NCBI RefSeq assembly: GCF_010669305.1
Contig: NZ_CP048649.1
Coordinates: 1,426,001-1,490,000, forward strand
DNA length: 64,000 nucleotides
Direction of reading: 5' to 3'
Source of the DNA: Aminipila butyrica
GTDB lineage: Bacteria > Bacillota > Clostridia > Peptostreptococcales > Anaerovoracaceae
The translations under genes and the position numbers were made by a program. Under the pieces are notes generated by a model, which saw only the letters and a program-made list of their open reading frames with translations, was not told the origin of the DNA and searched no databases. Below, piece by piece: positions 30,939 to 39,084 of the stretch (its first letter is position 1; the number at the start of each line of letters is the position of its first letter).

Positions 30939-32306
30939 ATGGATATGAATTACGATTATAGAAAAATTAAAGATCATACTAATGTGATGATTACGGATGA
31001 ACATGGCGTTGCGCTGTTCTATGATACACCTGACTTGGGGGTTCTGAAAGTGCTGAACCTCAATCCCAATGAAATAATCGGGCATAAAATCACGTCACTA
31101 TATGCCAACATCGACGAAGAAACAAGTACGATTATGACGGTTTTAAAAACAGGGATACCAATCATACATAATACGCAGTCTCTAATTTCCAAAAAAGGAA
31201 AGCAGCTTCGCTCTTATAATTCTACTTATCCCATTATGGAGAAGGGAAAGATTATTGGTGCAGTTGAATTTTCCACATATGTTTACACCAAAGAAAACTC
31301 TAGCATGCTGGAGCAGTATTCCAAGCATAAAATCTTCAGAAAGAATAACACCAGATATACCATAGAAGATCTGGTAACAGTAAATCCGTCCATGTTAGAA
31401 ATTAAAGCTAAAATAGCAAAGCTGGCAAATACGAATACTTCCGTTTTGATTTATGGCAAGACTGGTACGGGGAAAGAGGTTGTGGCACAATCTATTCACA
31501 ACTTAAGCCAGCGGTATAGTGAGCCGTTTATTTCTGTCAACTGTGGGGCGATTCCGTCAACGCTCTTGGAAAGCTTGTTATTCGGGACTGAAAAAGGTAG
31601 TTTTACCGGATCTGTGGATGCAAAAGGGATTTTTGAACAGGCAGATGGCGGCACGCTTTTTCTGGATGAGATTAATTCCTTGGATTATCATTTGCAGGTA
31701 AAGATCTTAAAAGCAATTGAAGAAAAGGCGGTAAAAAGAATTGGAGGCAGCAAAACGATTCCTCTGGATATTCGGATTATATCGGCCACCAACGAATCGC
31801 CGGACAAAATTGTAGCGGAAAAGAAGCTGCGAGATGATCTCTACTATCGGCTGGGGGTTGTCCAGTTAAATCTTCCCGATCTGATAGAAAGAAAAGAAGA
31901 CATCCCCAGCTTACTGGAGTTTTATGTCAGCCATTTTAACAGCACGATGAATATGCGGATTGAAGGCGTTCATCCGGAGGTACTGGCGTATTTTTACCGA
32001 TACCGATGGCCGGGAAATATACGAGAGCTTCGAAATGCCATTGAAGCGGCCTTCAATAATGCGTCCGGTTCACAGATTAACCTAAAGGATATTCCTGAAA
32101 AAATTCGTGGCTATGTCCCTGCTGTTTCGTTTTCCCCTTCAGAACATATGGCAAAATCTTTAAAGGGGACGATGGAAGAATATGAACAGAGGATTCTTCA
32201 AGAAGAACTTCTAATCAGCGGATATCGAATTGCCGAAACAGCCAGAAAGCTGGGCTTATCCAAACAGTTGCTTAAATATAAGATGGAAAAATATCATTTG
32301 CGATAG
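30939..32306 (+). CDS. Sigma-54-dependent transcriptional activator, RocR-like
   Basis: Enhancer-binding protein of 455 residues. A PAS-type sensory domain (about 10-125) is followed by an AAA+ sigma-54 interaction domain (about 147-375). Walker A is YGKTGTGKE (near 172); the sigma-54 contact loop reads GSFTGS (near 221) instead of GAFTGA; Walker B is GGTLFLDE. The C-terminus has a Fis-type helix-turn-helix (AETARKLGLSKQLLKYKMEKY). The layout is that of RocR/BkdR-type activators of amino-acid catabolism. Two -24/-12 promoters lie 4-6 kb away in front of peptidase/permease and CoA-transferase/hydratase genes, the likely targets. The PAS ligand is unknown. Confidence 0.93.
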   Translation: MDMNYDYRKIKDHTNVMITDEHGVALFYDTPDLGVLKVLNLNPNEIIGHKITSLYANIDEETSTIMTVLKTGIPIIHNTQSLISKKGKQLRSYNSTYPIMEKGKIIGAVEFSTYVYTKENSSMLEQYSKHKIFRKNNTRYTIEDLVTVNPSMLEIKAKIAKLANTNTSVLIYGKTGTGKEVVAQSIHNLSQRYSEPFISVNCGAIPSTLLESLLFGTEKGSFTGSVDAKGIFEQADGGTLFLDEINSLDYHLQVKILKAIEEKAVKRIGGSKTIPLDIRIISATNESPDKIVAEKKLRDDLYYRLGVVQLNLPDLIERKEDIPSLLEFYVSHFNSTMNMRIEGVHPEVLAYFYRYRWPGNIRELRNAIEAAFNNASGSQINLKDIPEKIRGYVPAVSFSPSEHMAKSLKGTMEEYEQRILQEELLISGYRIAETARKLGLSKQLLKYKMEKYHLR

Positions 32307-32360
32307 TAATCTGTTGAATTTAAAACAGATTAGTTGATTAATTTGTATGCTGGATCAGAT

Positions 32361-32389
32361 TTGCTTTTGAGGTATAGTTATGTTATAAT
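32361..32389 (+). promoter_or_regulatory. Strong sigma-A promoter of the L25 leader RNA
   Basis: TTGCTT (32361-32366), exactly 17 bases, then consensus TATAAT (32384-32389). The transcript should start near 32396, about 290 bases before the L25 gene. Confidence 0.75.
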
Positions 32390-32395
32390 AACAAT

Positions 32396-32572
32396 AAATT
32401 CTAAATAAAGCCCACAAGTATGTTTGGGACAGACCGTGACAAAGATTTGTTATAGGCTAACTTAGGAGGAACTGGGTCACCGTCTCTCCTTATTAAATAA
32501 AAAAGAACCGTCTATTTAAGAAGGGCTTTAGGTATCCACCATATGGTGTTGTCTGAAAGGCCCTTCTTTTAT
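32396..32572 (+). ncRNA. Structured leader or small RNA upstream of L25, class unknown
   Basis: A transcript of about 177 bases from the promoter to a strong terminator. TAAAGCCC (32406-32413) is complementary to GGGCTTTA (32523-32530), which also forms the left arm of the terminator; the two pairings exclude each other. Between them, GGGACAGACCGTGAC (32426-32440) can pair with GTCACCGTCTCTCCT (32476-32490) with two regularly spaced C-C mismatches, and a small CCCA/TGGG hairpin lies before it. This is the layout of a riboswitch or attenuator. A free-standing ~180-base RNA closed at its ends (6S-like) is the main alternative. I match it to no known family. Confidence 0.55.
32518..32572 (+). 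terminator. Terminator in the L25 leader
   Basis: AAGAAGGGCTTT pairs with AAAGGCCCTTCTT (one bulged G), with an inner CCACCATATGGTG palindrome, followed by TTTT. It would stop transcription before L25 unless the upstream antiterminator pairing forms. Confidence 0.8.
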
Positions 32573-32684
32573 ATTATCATCTATGCTGCCACATTGGCTG
32601 TATAGGGAATCTATGGATTCAATCTGCACCAGGTAATATGTAGATTGAAACATAAAATACTCAACCAATTTAGGAGGGAAAAAC

Positions 32685-33254
32685 ATGGATATCATTACCG
32701 TACAAAAACGTGATACTGCGACAAAAGCCAAGCATTTAAGGCGCTCAGGGCTTGTACCGGGCAACATTTTTGGTGGAATGCTTCAGGAGTCAATTTCTAT
32801 CCAAATGGATGAAGTCATTGCGCGCAAGCTGCTTCGGGTTAAGAGAGAAGGCAGCAAACTGCGATTGGCTCTTGGTGACCAGGTCATCCCAGTACAAATT
32901 AAAGAAAAAATGCAGAATACTTTAAGTAACGAAATCGTTCATATTAGCTTTCAGGCACTAAAAGAGGATCAAAAAGTCAACAGTGTTATTCATATTTTAC
33001 TGAAAAATATGGATAAGGTAGCGGGAATCGTAGAACGAATTCTACCTGAAATCCCTTACGCATCGCTTCCGGCTGACATGATTGACACCATAACCATTGA
33101 TTTGGAAGGTATGCAGGTTGGCAGTGTCTTAACTGTCGGGGACATTCCTGAGTTTCAAAACGAGAAAATTGATTTGCAGGTTGACACAGATAGCATTGTT
33201 TTGCGAATCAATGACAAAACGCGCACAGTTGCGCAGGTAGAAGAAGAAGCTTAG
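32685..33254 (+). CDS. rplY: 50S ribosomal protein L25 / Ctc family
   Basis: Ribosomal protein of 189 residues, the long (Ctc/TL5) form. The N-terminal 5S rRNA-binding domain (about 1-90, ATKAKHLRRSGLVPGNIFGG) is followed by the C-terminal beta domain (LPADMIDTITIDLEGMQVGSVLTVGDI). It binds 5S rRNA in the large subunit; in Bacillus the homologue is a general stress protein. GGAGGG precedes the ATG. The gene lies behind a long structured leader with a conditional-looking terminator. It is monocistronic and not near other ribosomal genes. Confidence 0.92.
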   Translation: MDIITVQKRDTATKAKHLRRSGLVPGNIFGGMLQESISIQMDEVIARKLLRVKREGSKLRLALGDQVIPVQIKEKMQNTLSNEIVHISFQALKEDQKVNSVIHILLKNMDKVAGIVERILPEIPYASLPADMIDTITIDLEGMQVGSVLTVGDIPEFQNEKIDLQVDTDSIVLRINDKTRTVAQVEEEA

Positions 33255-33298
33255 TACCTAGTTATGACTTAAATTGATATCATTTATGTATACACAAT

Positions 33299-33340
33299 AC
33301 ATCAAGAAAGCATCTCCAGAAGGAGATGCTTTCTTGATGT
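33299..33340. terminator. Bidirectional terminator between L25 and the permease
   Basis: A perfect 19-base inverted repeat (33299-33317 and 33322-33340) with an AGAA loop, between two convergent genes. It has no long T tract. Confidence 0.75.
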
Positions 33341-33353
33341 AGACATTGGTTCA

Positions 33354-34772
33354 TTAGGAGCAAATCTGCTCTTCCTTGTTATGGGCATCCAGATATTTTT
33401 CATATTCCGGGTAGACCATTTTGCCTTTCTTGTACACGATGGTACCGATTATTGCGTATAGAATGAGCATCGGTACGCCAATAAAGAAGGTTAATCTGGT
33501 GTCTGGGCTGTAAGCTGTATAAATCCCAATGGCAATCAAGACGACTAAACAGACCAGAGTAGGCAATGGATAAACCCCCATTTTAAATTTCAGCTTGCCA
33601 ACAGATCCACCTCGCTGAGCCAGCCATGTTCTAAATTTAAAATGGGACAGCAGGATGGAGAACCATCCCAGGAGGGTGTTAAAGCCGGCGATGGAGGTCA
33701 GCCAGATAAATACTTTGTCTGGAGAGATGAAGTTTGTGAGCAAAGAAACTTGTGACAGCAATATGCAGAGGACTACGGACGTCATCGGAATGCCTCGCTT
33801 ATTAATTTTAGCTAATGCTTTAGGCGCCTTACCTTCCCGGGACATCCCCGTCAGGATTCGACTGAGCGCATATAAGGTGGAATTTGCAGCGGAGGTCAGT
33901 GAGGTCAGAATAACCAGGTTCATAATGACAGCTGCTGCAGGAACTCCGGCCAAGGTGAACAAACCAGCATAGCCATTGCTCAGGACGCTGACGTTTTCGT
34001 AAGGAACCACAAGGCCCATGATGGTGATAGAACCCACATAGAAAAGAACGATTCGATAGAAGATGGTATTGATGGCCTTCGGTACGGCGATGGAAGGATT
34101 TTCTGTTTCTCCGGCAACAATTGCCACCGTTTCAACCCCTAGATAGGACCAAATGACACCAGTCATCATTAGAACCACTGCACCAAAGCCGCTGGGAAAG
34201 AGGGAGTGGCTGTTCCAATTGGACAAGCCGATGAAGCCCTGATCTCCCACAACGCCGAAAATCATCAGGATGCCGATGATAAGAAAGATGATGATAGCCA
34301 CGACTTTTATGCCGGCAAACCAGAACTCTGCTTCTCCATAAGCTTTTACATCAATTAGATTTAATCCCAATATGAGCAGGGAAATCATGATACACCATGC
34401 TACTGGCGGCACGCCGGGAAAGAACTGATTGAGAATCATCGCTCCGCCGACGATTTCAGCGCCCAGCCCCAGGAAACCATTAATGCTGACGTTCCAGCCC
34501 ACCATGAAGCCCAAAACTGGGTGGACAAACAAGCCTGCAAAGGTCGTATAGCCTCCGGATACAGGCATAAAGGTAGCCATTTCTCCCAGACCTTTCATTA
34601 ATATGTAAACAAGAATACCGATTATGAGATAGGCCAGGGGTCCCCCAAGAGCTCCGGCGTTATGGACGACGTTTCCTGAAGCGAGAAATAACCCGCCTCC
34701 GATTGTGCCCCCGATGGAAATCATCGTAAGATGGCGTTGTTTTAGGGATCTTTTTAATTCATTACTTTCCAT
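33354..34772 (-). CDS. APC-family amino acid permease
   Basis: Proton-coupled amino-acid uptake protein of 472 residues with about 12 membrane segments. The first segment holds the substrate-backbone motif MISIGGTIGGGLFLASG; GPLAYLIIGILVYILMKGLGEMATFMPVSGGYTTFAG is typical of the AAT subfamily (GabP/RocE/AnsP). It lies 39 bases after the RocB-like peptidase gene and shares its sigma-54 promoter, so it probably imports arginine, ornithine or a related amino acid. The substrate is inferred from context only. AGGAGGT sits before the ATG. Confidence 0.93.
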   Translation of the reverse strand: MESNELKRSLKQRHLTMISIGGTIGGGLFLASGNVVHNAGALGGPLAYLIIGILVYILMKGLGEMATFMPVSGGYTTFAGLFVHPVLGFMVGWNVSINGFLGLGAEIVGGAMILNQFFPGVPPVAWCIMISLLILGLNLIDVKAYGEAEFWFAGIKVVAIIIFLIIGILMIFGVVGDQGFIGLSNWNSHSLFPSGFGAVVLMMTGVIWSYLGVETVAIVAGETENPSIAVPKAINTIFYRIVLFYVGSITIMGLVVPYENVSVLSNGYAGLFTLAGVPAAAVIMNLVILTSLTSAANSTLYALSRILTGMSREGKAPKALAKINKRGIPMTSVVLCILLSQVSLLTNFISPDKVFIWLTSIAGFNTLLGWFSILLSHFKFRTWLAQRGGSVGKLKFKMGVYPLPTLVCLVVLIAIGIYTAYSPDTRLTFFIGVPMLILYAIIGTIVYKKGKMVYPEYEKYLDAHNKEEQICS

Positions 34773-34811
34773 TGTTTACCTCCTTAAATTGTTGCTCATA
34801 TAGCAATAAAA

Positions 34812-36452
34812 TTACTGCTCAGGTTGAAAGGTGCGGTAGATAAAATCTCTTACCAGCACGGGCAGTATCTCAAAGGCGTAAGGGATGTGGAGCCTTTCTG
34901 TAGCCTTATGAGGGTCCCTTCCCAACGGACCGAATACGATGCCTGGAATCGATAGTTTTTCAAGACTTTTCGCCGGAAATTGGTAGGTCTTGCCCATGCC
35001 CAGGAGATTTGAGGATATCTCCTGGATTCCGGCCTTATCTCCAAGCTCAAAATAGCTGAAATCCGATACACCGCAAAAGTTATTTTTCTGGAGCTCCAGC
35101 TGAAACTGCTCTCGGGCCTGACGAATCATGGCCGCTACATTTCGGTATAAAGCCTTGTAGTCGGGCCGCTCCAGCTCCGGATATCTGTTTGGGTAGTAAG
35201 GTGGAGCAAATCCGATGACAATCATCGGTATTTTATTGGGGTACCAGGCGCAGGTTTCCCGGACGATATAGATGGCGATAGTTTGTTTGTCACAGCCGGC
35301 CTCCTTCCACTCGGTAACCTTGGAGTCCAGATGGCGGTCAAATTCATCACCATAATTTTTTTTCACTTCCTGATATAGTTCGCTGTAAGTGATGACGAAA
35401 GGACTTGCTTCAATTGGTTTGATGGTTCGCTTTTGCACCTGCTGAAATTTTTTGCACCTTGCGCTGTAATCGGACAGCACCTTCTCAAAGGCCTCTAGTG
35501 CCAGCTCCCGCAGCTTTCTCATCAGGTCTTCGGTCTTTACGTTCAGTGTTTCCATACTATAATAAGAAGCCGCATATAAGGGGGTGGTTACATTGTACAG
35601 CTCTTTTAAGTCTGTCTGCTTCAGGCAGGTAGGCGGTACAGTGAACTCGCCGTCAAATTCTTCACACAAATCCAGATTTTGATCCAGCAGCCGATTTAGC
35701 TCCGAAGCCAGGGAGTTTACGTTAATCCCATTAAGGGACTCTGAAACATGTGTTTCCTTGCCAACGAAGAAAAACAGGGGATTTAATTTTCCAATCGCGC
35801 CCATATGAAAGGTCTTGGGTTCTTCGGCGGAACCAAGGCTGGAAGGCTCCAGAAGCAGCAGGCTGATGTATTCGCAGCCCTCCTGCTGCAAGGTGACCAG
35901 TTCCTCCACGGCGCTGAGCATCCCCTCGGAATTGTATTCTTCCGCAGGGACGGACAGGAAGAGGAGGTTGCCGGCAAGATCATCTTTTTCTGATAGCTCT
36001 CGGAGCAGTTCAATGGCTAAGGCCAGGCCGTATTTCATGTCATTGACGCCTCTGCCGAAAAGCCATTCCCCGGAGTTTAAATCCCGGAGGGCTTCCTCGG
36101 AAAGGGACAACTCAGAGATGCGTTTTGTCAGCTCTGTAGGGGAAAACGCCAGATCCTTTAAATGGCCATAGGGCTCTATATCCACCACATCGTGATGTCC
36201 GGCCAGAAGAAGAGTCTGATTGGTGTTGATAGGACTGCGGTACATCGCGGTAATGTAGGTTCTTCCCAGAGGATCATCCTCAACCTGGATTTTTTTCAGG
36301 TTTTGCGGATTCTTTATAAAATAGGGGATTGTCGCAAGGATGGCATATATTTTGTCTGCAGCGAGGTTTTCCTCTGGGGTTCCCGTAATGCTGGGCGCTG
36401 AGACAATATCGAGCATGGTTTCCATCAACTTTTCAGAAAATGATTTGTTCAT
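34812..36452 (-). CDS. RocB-like M20 family metallopeptidase
   Basis: Cytoplasmic hydrolase of 546 residues. The metal-site motifs of family M20 are visible: LAGHHDVVDIEPYGHL near residue 80, GRGVNDMKYGLALA near 130 and SVPAEEYNSEGM near 170. Length and arrangement fit RocB, found with arginine/ornithine catabolism in Bacillus, whose exact reaction is not established. GGAGGA precedes the ATG. A -24/-12 promoter lies 43 bases upstream, and the permease gene follows. The pair looks like an inducible amino-acid uptake and breakdown operon. Confidence 0.88.
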   Translation of the reverse strand: MNKSFSEKLMETMLDIVSAPSITGTPEENLAADKIYAILATIPYFIKNPQNLKKIQVEDDPLGRTYITAMYRSPINTNQTLLLAGHHDVVDIEPYGHLKDLAFSPTELTKRISELSLSEEALRDLNSGEWLFGRGVNDMKYGLALAIELLRELSEKDDLAGNLLFLSVPAEEYNSEGMLSAVEELVTLQQEGCEYISLLLLEPSSLGSAEEPKTFHMGAIGKLNPLFFFVGKETHVSESLNGINVNSLASELNRLLDQNLDLCEEFDGEFTVPPTCLKQTDLKELYNVTTPLYAASYYSMETLNVKTEDLMRKLRELALEAFEKVLSDYSARCKKFQQVQKRTIKPIEASPFVITYSELYQEVKKNYGDEFDRHLDSKVTEWKEAGCDKQTIAIYIVRETCAWYPNKIPMIVIGFAPPYYPNRYPELERPDYKALYRNVAAMIRQAREQFQLELQKNNFCGVSDFSYFELGDKAGIQEISSNLLGMGKTYQFPAKSLEKLSIPGIVFGPLGRDPHKATERLHIPYAFEILPVLVRDFIYRTFQPEQ

Positions 36453-36494
36453 ATTGATTCCTCCAATCTAGCTTGTATTTGGTAAGATACTAAC

Positions 36495-36509
36495 GCAATT
36501 CCCATGCCA
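36495..36509 (-). promoter_or_regulatory. Sigma-54 (-24/-12) promoter for the RocB-like operon
   Basis: On the minus strand TGGCATGGGAATTGC matches the consensus TGGCACR-N4-TTGC with GG and GC at the required spacing. The start of transcription would be about 30 bases before the peptidase ATG. Confidence 0.8.
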
Positions 36510-36635
36510 GCTTATCAGCAGTAACGTTTTACCTTCGCCATTCTTGTTGTTGAATTGGCATTTCAGCAGGGGGTTGATTCAATTTTGTACTGGTTAATCT
36601 TTTGATGTATGCTTTTCTTCTCGGTAAAAGTAATG

Positions 36636-36659
36636 GAGGGGGAAAAAATTTTCCCCCTC
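36636..36659. repeat. Perfect 24-base palindrome between the divergent sigma-54 promoters
   Basis: GAGGGGGAAAA and its complement around a two-base centre. It lies about 95-140 bases upstream of both -24/-12 promoters, the usual place for an activator-binding (enhancer) site. Otherwise 36510-36752 holds no gene. Confidence 0.6.
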
Positions 36660-36752
36660 AAAAGTAAAAATTTTTTTCCTCAATTGCGTTGGGGACAAGC
36701 AGGTTTGATGAAGAGGGAAGGCCTTTGCCGGGGGATAGAGCAGATGTTTGTT

Positions 36753-36768
36753 TTGGCATGAAGGTTGC
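36753..36768 (+). promoter_or_regulatory. Sigma-54 (-24/-12) promoter for the CoA-transferase operon
   Basis: TGGCATGAAGGTTGCA matches TGGCACR-N4-TTGCW almost perfectly. The CoA-transferase ATG is 72 bases downstream. Confidence 0.85.
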
Positions 36769-36839
36769 ACTATGTAGTTGGATAATTACAAATTTATAAG
36801 AAGACTACTTATAAGCAGAAAAGGAGAGGAGCGTTCCAT

Positions 36840-38039
36840 ATGAAGCCATTACAAGATATGACCGTGCTCGACCTGACAAGAGTCGTTGCGGGACCTTATT
36901 CTACTATGATTTTAGCAGACCTAGGAGCAAGGGTAATCAAAGTAGAAAATCCAGACGATCCGGATTATATCAGAACCTTTGAACCATTCTTGGGAGAAGG
37001 GGACAACAAATTCAGCGGATTTTTTGCACAATATAACAGACACAAATTAGGCATTACCCTGAGCTTGAAAAAAGAAGAAGCCCAGGCAATGTTTAAGGAG
37101 ATGGTGAAAAAGGTGGATGTCGTCATTGAGAATTATCGGCCCGGGGTAATGAAGAAATTTGCTTTGGATTACCAGGTCTTGAAAGAAATCAATCCCAAAT
37201 TGATTTATGTAGCACTTTCTGGATTCGGACAGGATGGCCCTTATGTCAAGTGGCCCTCCTACGACAACAGTGGGCAGGCCTTGAGCGGGTTGTGGTCCAT
37301 AAATGGATTTTCCGATAGACCTCCGGTTAGAGTCGGAACGATTATCGGGGATGAGTCCACGACTTTTTTTGGCACCATCGGTTTGCTTGCTGCATATATC
37401 CATGCTCAAAAAACAGGGCAGGGGCAGATGGTGGACGTGGCGCAGCTTGATTCCACCTTTTGTTTAACGGAGGTTGCTGTACCCAATTGCTCGATTGCAG
37501 GAAAGGTCCAGGGCCCCTTAGGAAATGACCATCCGTTTATCCGGCCCTATGGCATGTTTCAATCCCGTACCGGCTATATTTTCTTCGGAGGTTATACCGA
37601 TAAATTTTTTAAAGCGACTTGTGCATTTTTTGGAGAGCCGGAGTTGGCCGCTGACCCGGAATTGGATTCCATGGATAAACGGTTTCAAGATGATGTGTGG
37701 TTTAATAAGCTCAAGCCGAAATATGAAGAGTGGTTTTCCAGATATACTACAGAAGAACTGGTAGCGGGGTTGTCAGAGGTTGTTCCTTTAACGCCGATAA
37801 ACAGCATAGCTGAAGCCATGGCCAATCCGCAGCTAAACGCCAGGGATATGATTATAGATTACCCCCACGGCAACCAGGTTGCCAGGTTATTTGGAACGCC
37901 GATTAAGCTGAGCGAAACCCCAGCAGACCCAATAGGACCAGCACCAAGATTAGGGCAGCACAATAAGGAAATCTATCAGGAGTTTTTAGGCTTTTCAGAA
38001 GAAGAACTGAAAGAATTACATGAAAAGGGGGTCATTTAA
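36840..38039 (+). CDS. Family III (CaiB/BaiF) CoA-transferase
   Basis: CoA-transferase of 399 residues, the usual family length. The N-terminus (LQDMTVLDLTRVVAGPYSTMILADLGARVIKVE) is the family signature, with NRHKLGITLSLK and LSGFGQDGP following. The likely catalytic Asp is residue 171 in GTIIGDEST. It transfers CoA from an acyl-CoA to a carboxylic acid; substrates vary across the family (carnitine, oxalate, bile acids, aromatic acids). The enoyl-CoA hydratase starts two bases after its stop, so together they could activate and hydrate or dehydrate an acyl chain. Sigma-54 control suggests an inducible catabolic substrate. Confidence 0.93.
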   Translation: MKPLQDMTVLDLTRVVAGPYSTMILADLGARVIKVENPDDPDYIRTFEPFLGEGDNKFSGFFAQYNRHKLGITLSLKKEEAQAMFKEMVKKVDVVIENYRPGVMKKFALDYQVLKEINPKLIYVALSGFGQDGPYVKWPSYDNSGQALSGLWSINGFSDRPPVRVGTIIGDESTTFFGTIGLLAAYIHAQKTGQGQMVDVAQLDSTFCLTEVAVPNCSIAGKVQGPLGNDHPFIRPYGMFQSRTGYIFFGGYTDKFFKATCAFFGEPELAADPELDSMDKRFQDDVWFNKLKPKYEEWFSRYTTEELVAGLSEVVPLTPINSIAEAMANPQLNARDMIIDYPHGNQVARLFGTPIKLSETPADPIGPAPRLGQHNKEIYQEFLGFSEEELKELHEKGVI

Positions 38040-38040
38040 T

Positions 38041-38814
38041 ATGTCCATTCAGTATGATGTTCAACATGGCGTGGCTTTAATAACAATCAATCGGCCTGAA
38101 AAATTAAACGCACTGACTCTTCAGATGTATGAAGAGCTGGCAAACGCTTTTAAAGAGGCGGGAAATAGTCCAGAGGTTTCCGTATGTATTTTAACGGGAG
38201 CTGGCGAAAAAGCTTTCTGTGTCGGCGCTGATTTGACAGAATCCATTCCCCACTTGGCGGCCGGCCATTACATCAGCGAATGGGATGATGCCCATTTGAA
38301 GCATACGCCTATGTATAAACCGATTATTGCCGCGGTCAACGGATTTTGTATGGGAGGCGGCTTTGAAATCCTTTTTTCAACCGATATCCGCTTAGCTTCT
38401 GAAGAGGCGCTATTTTCATTGCCGGAGGTGGGCCTCGGCGTAGTACCTGCCGGCGGAACTTTAGTCAGACTGGCCAGGCAGATTCCATATGCCAAAGCGA
38501 TGGAACTGATTTTGACAGGAAAGAGCATTACTGCCCAGGAAGCTTTAGAATACGGGATACTGAATTACGTTGTGAAGCCGAAAGAGTTACTAAGCCAAGC
38601 TTTCAAGCTGGCAGAGCGAATAACGGAACGGAGCCCGGTGGCTGTACAAGGGGCTAAGGAAGCTGTTATCAAGCTTTTAAGCCTGCCTATGGATCAGGCC
38701 TTTGATACAGAAGCTTTATTGGGATACAAGGTATTTATGAACCCGGATGCCAAGGAAGGCCTGGATGCCTTTTATAACAAACGCAAACCTGATTTTCCTT
38801 CGCGAAGACGGTAA
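38041..38814 (+). CDS. Enoyl-CoA hydratase/isomerase family protein
   Basis: Crotonase-fold enzyme of 257 residues. The oxyanion-hole segments are GEKAFCVGADLTE (near 60-72) and NGFCMGGGFEILFSTDIRLA (near 100-120). The acid/base region reads LPEVGLGVVPAGGT, where the position of the second hydratase Glu is conserved as ..LPEVGLG. ATG at 38041 follows a G-rich ribosome site in the end of the CoA-transferase; an in-frame start 21 bases earlier is less likely. It is the second gene of the sigma-54 operon. Whether it hydrates, isomerises or racemises (as CaiD does) cannot be read. Confidence 0.92.
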   Translation: MSIQYDVQHGVALITINRPEKLNALTLQMYEELANAFKEAGNSPEVSVCILTGAGEKAFCVGADLTESIPHLAAGHYISEWDDAHLKHTPMYKPIIAAVNGFCMGGGFEILFSTDIRLASEEALFSLPEVGLGVVPAGGTLVRLARQIPYAKAMELILTGKSITAQEALEYGILNYVVKPKELLSQAFKLAERITERSPVAVQGAKEAVIKLLSLPMDQAFDTEALLGYKVFMNPDAKEGLDAFYNKRKPDFPSRRR

Positions 38815-38909
38815 TTGTGGGAATTTTCTTTGAATAATATTGCTCCCTAAAATTTTTTGTGCTACAATAAACCTCGGAATATAAAATTTCAACATAAGTT
38901 AAACAATCT

Positions 38910-38985
<76 letters not shown>

Positions 38986-38987
38986 AC

Positions 38988-39023
38988 AAATATGGATGGC
39001 TTTTATGGCCCTCCATATTTTTT
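38988..39023 (+). terminator. Terminator after tRNA-Ala
   Basis: AAATATGGA (38988-38996) pairs with TCCATATTT (39012-39020), followed by T. Confidence 0.88.
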
Positions 39024-39084
39024 CTTTTCTGCATAAGAGAGGAAGCGAATTTTAAATCATTGAACCGATAAGGAGAATACAGAT

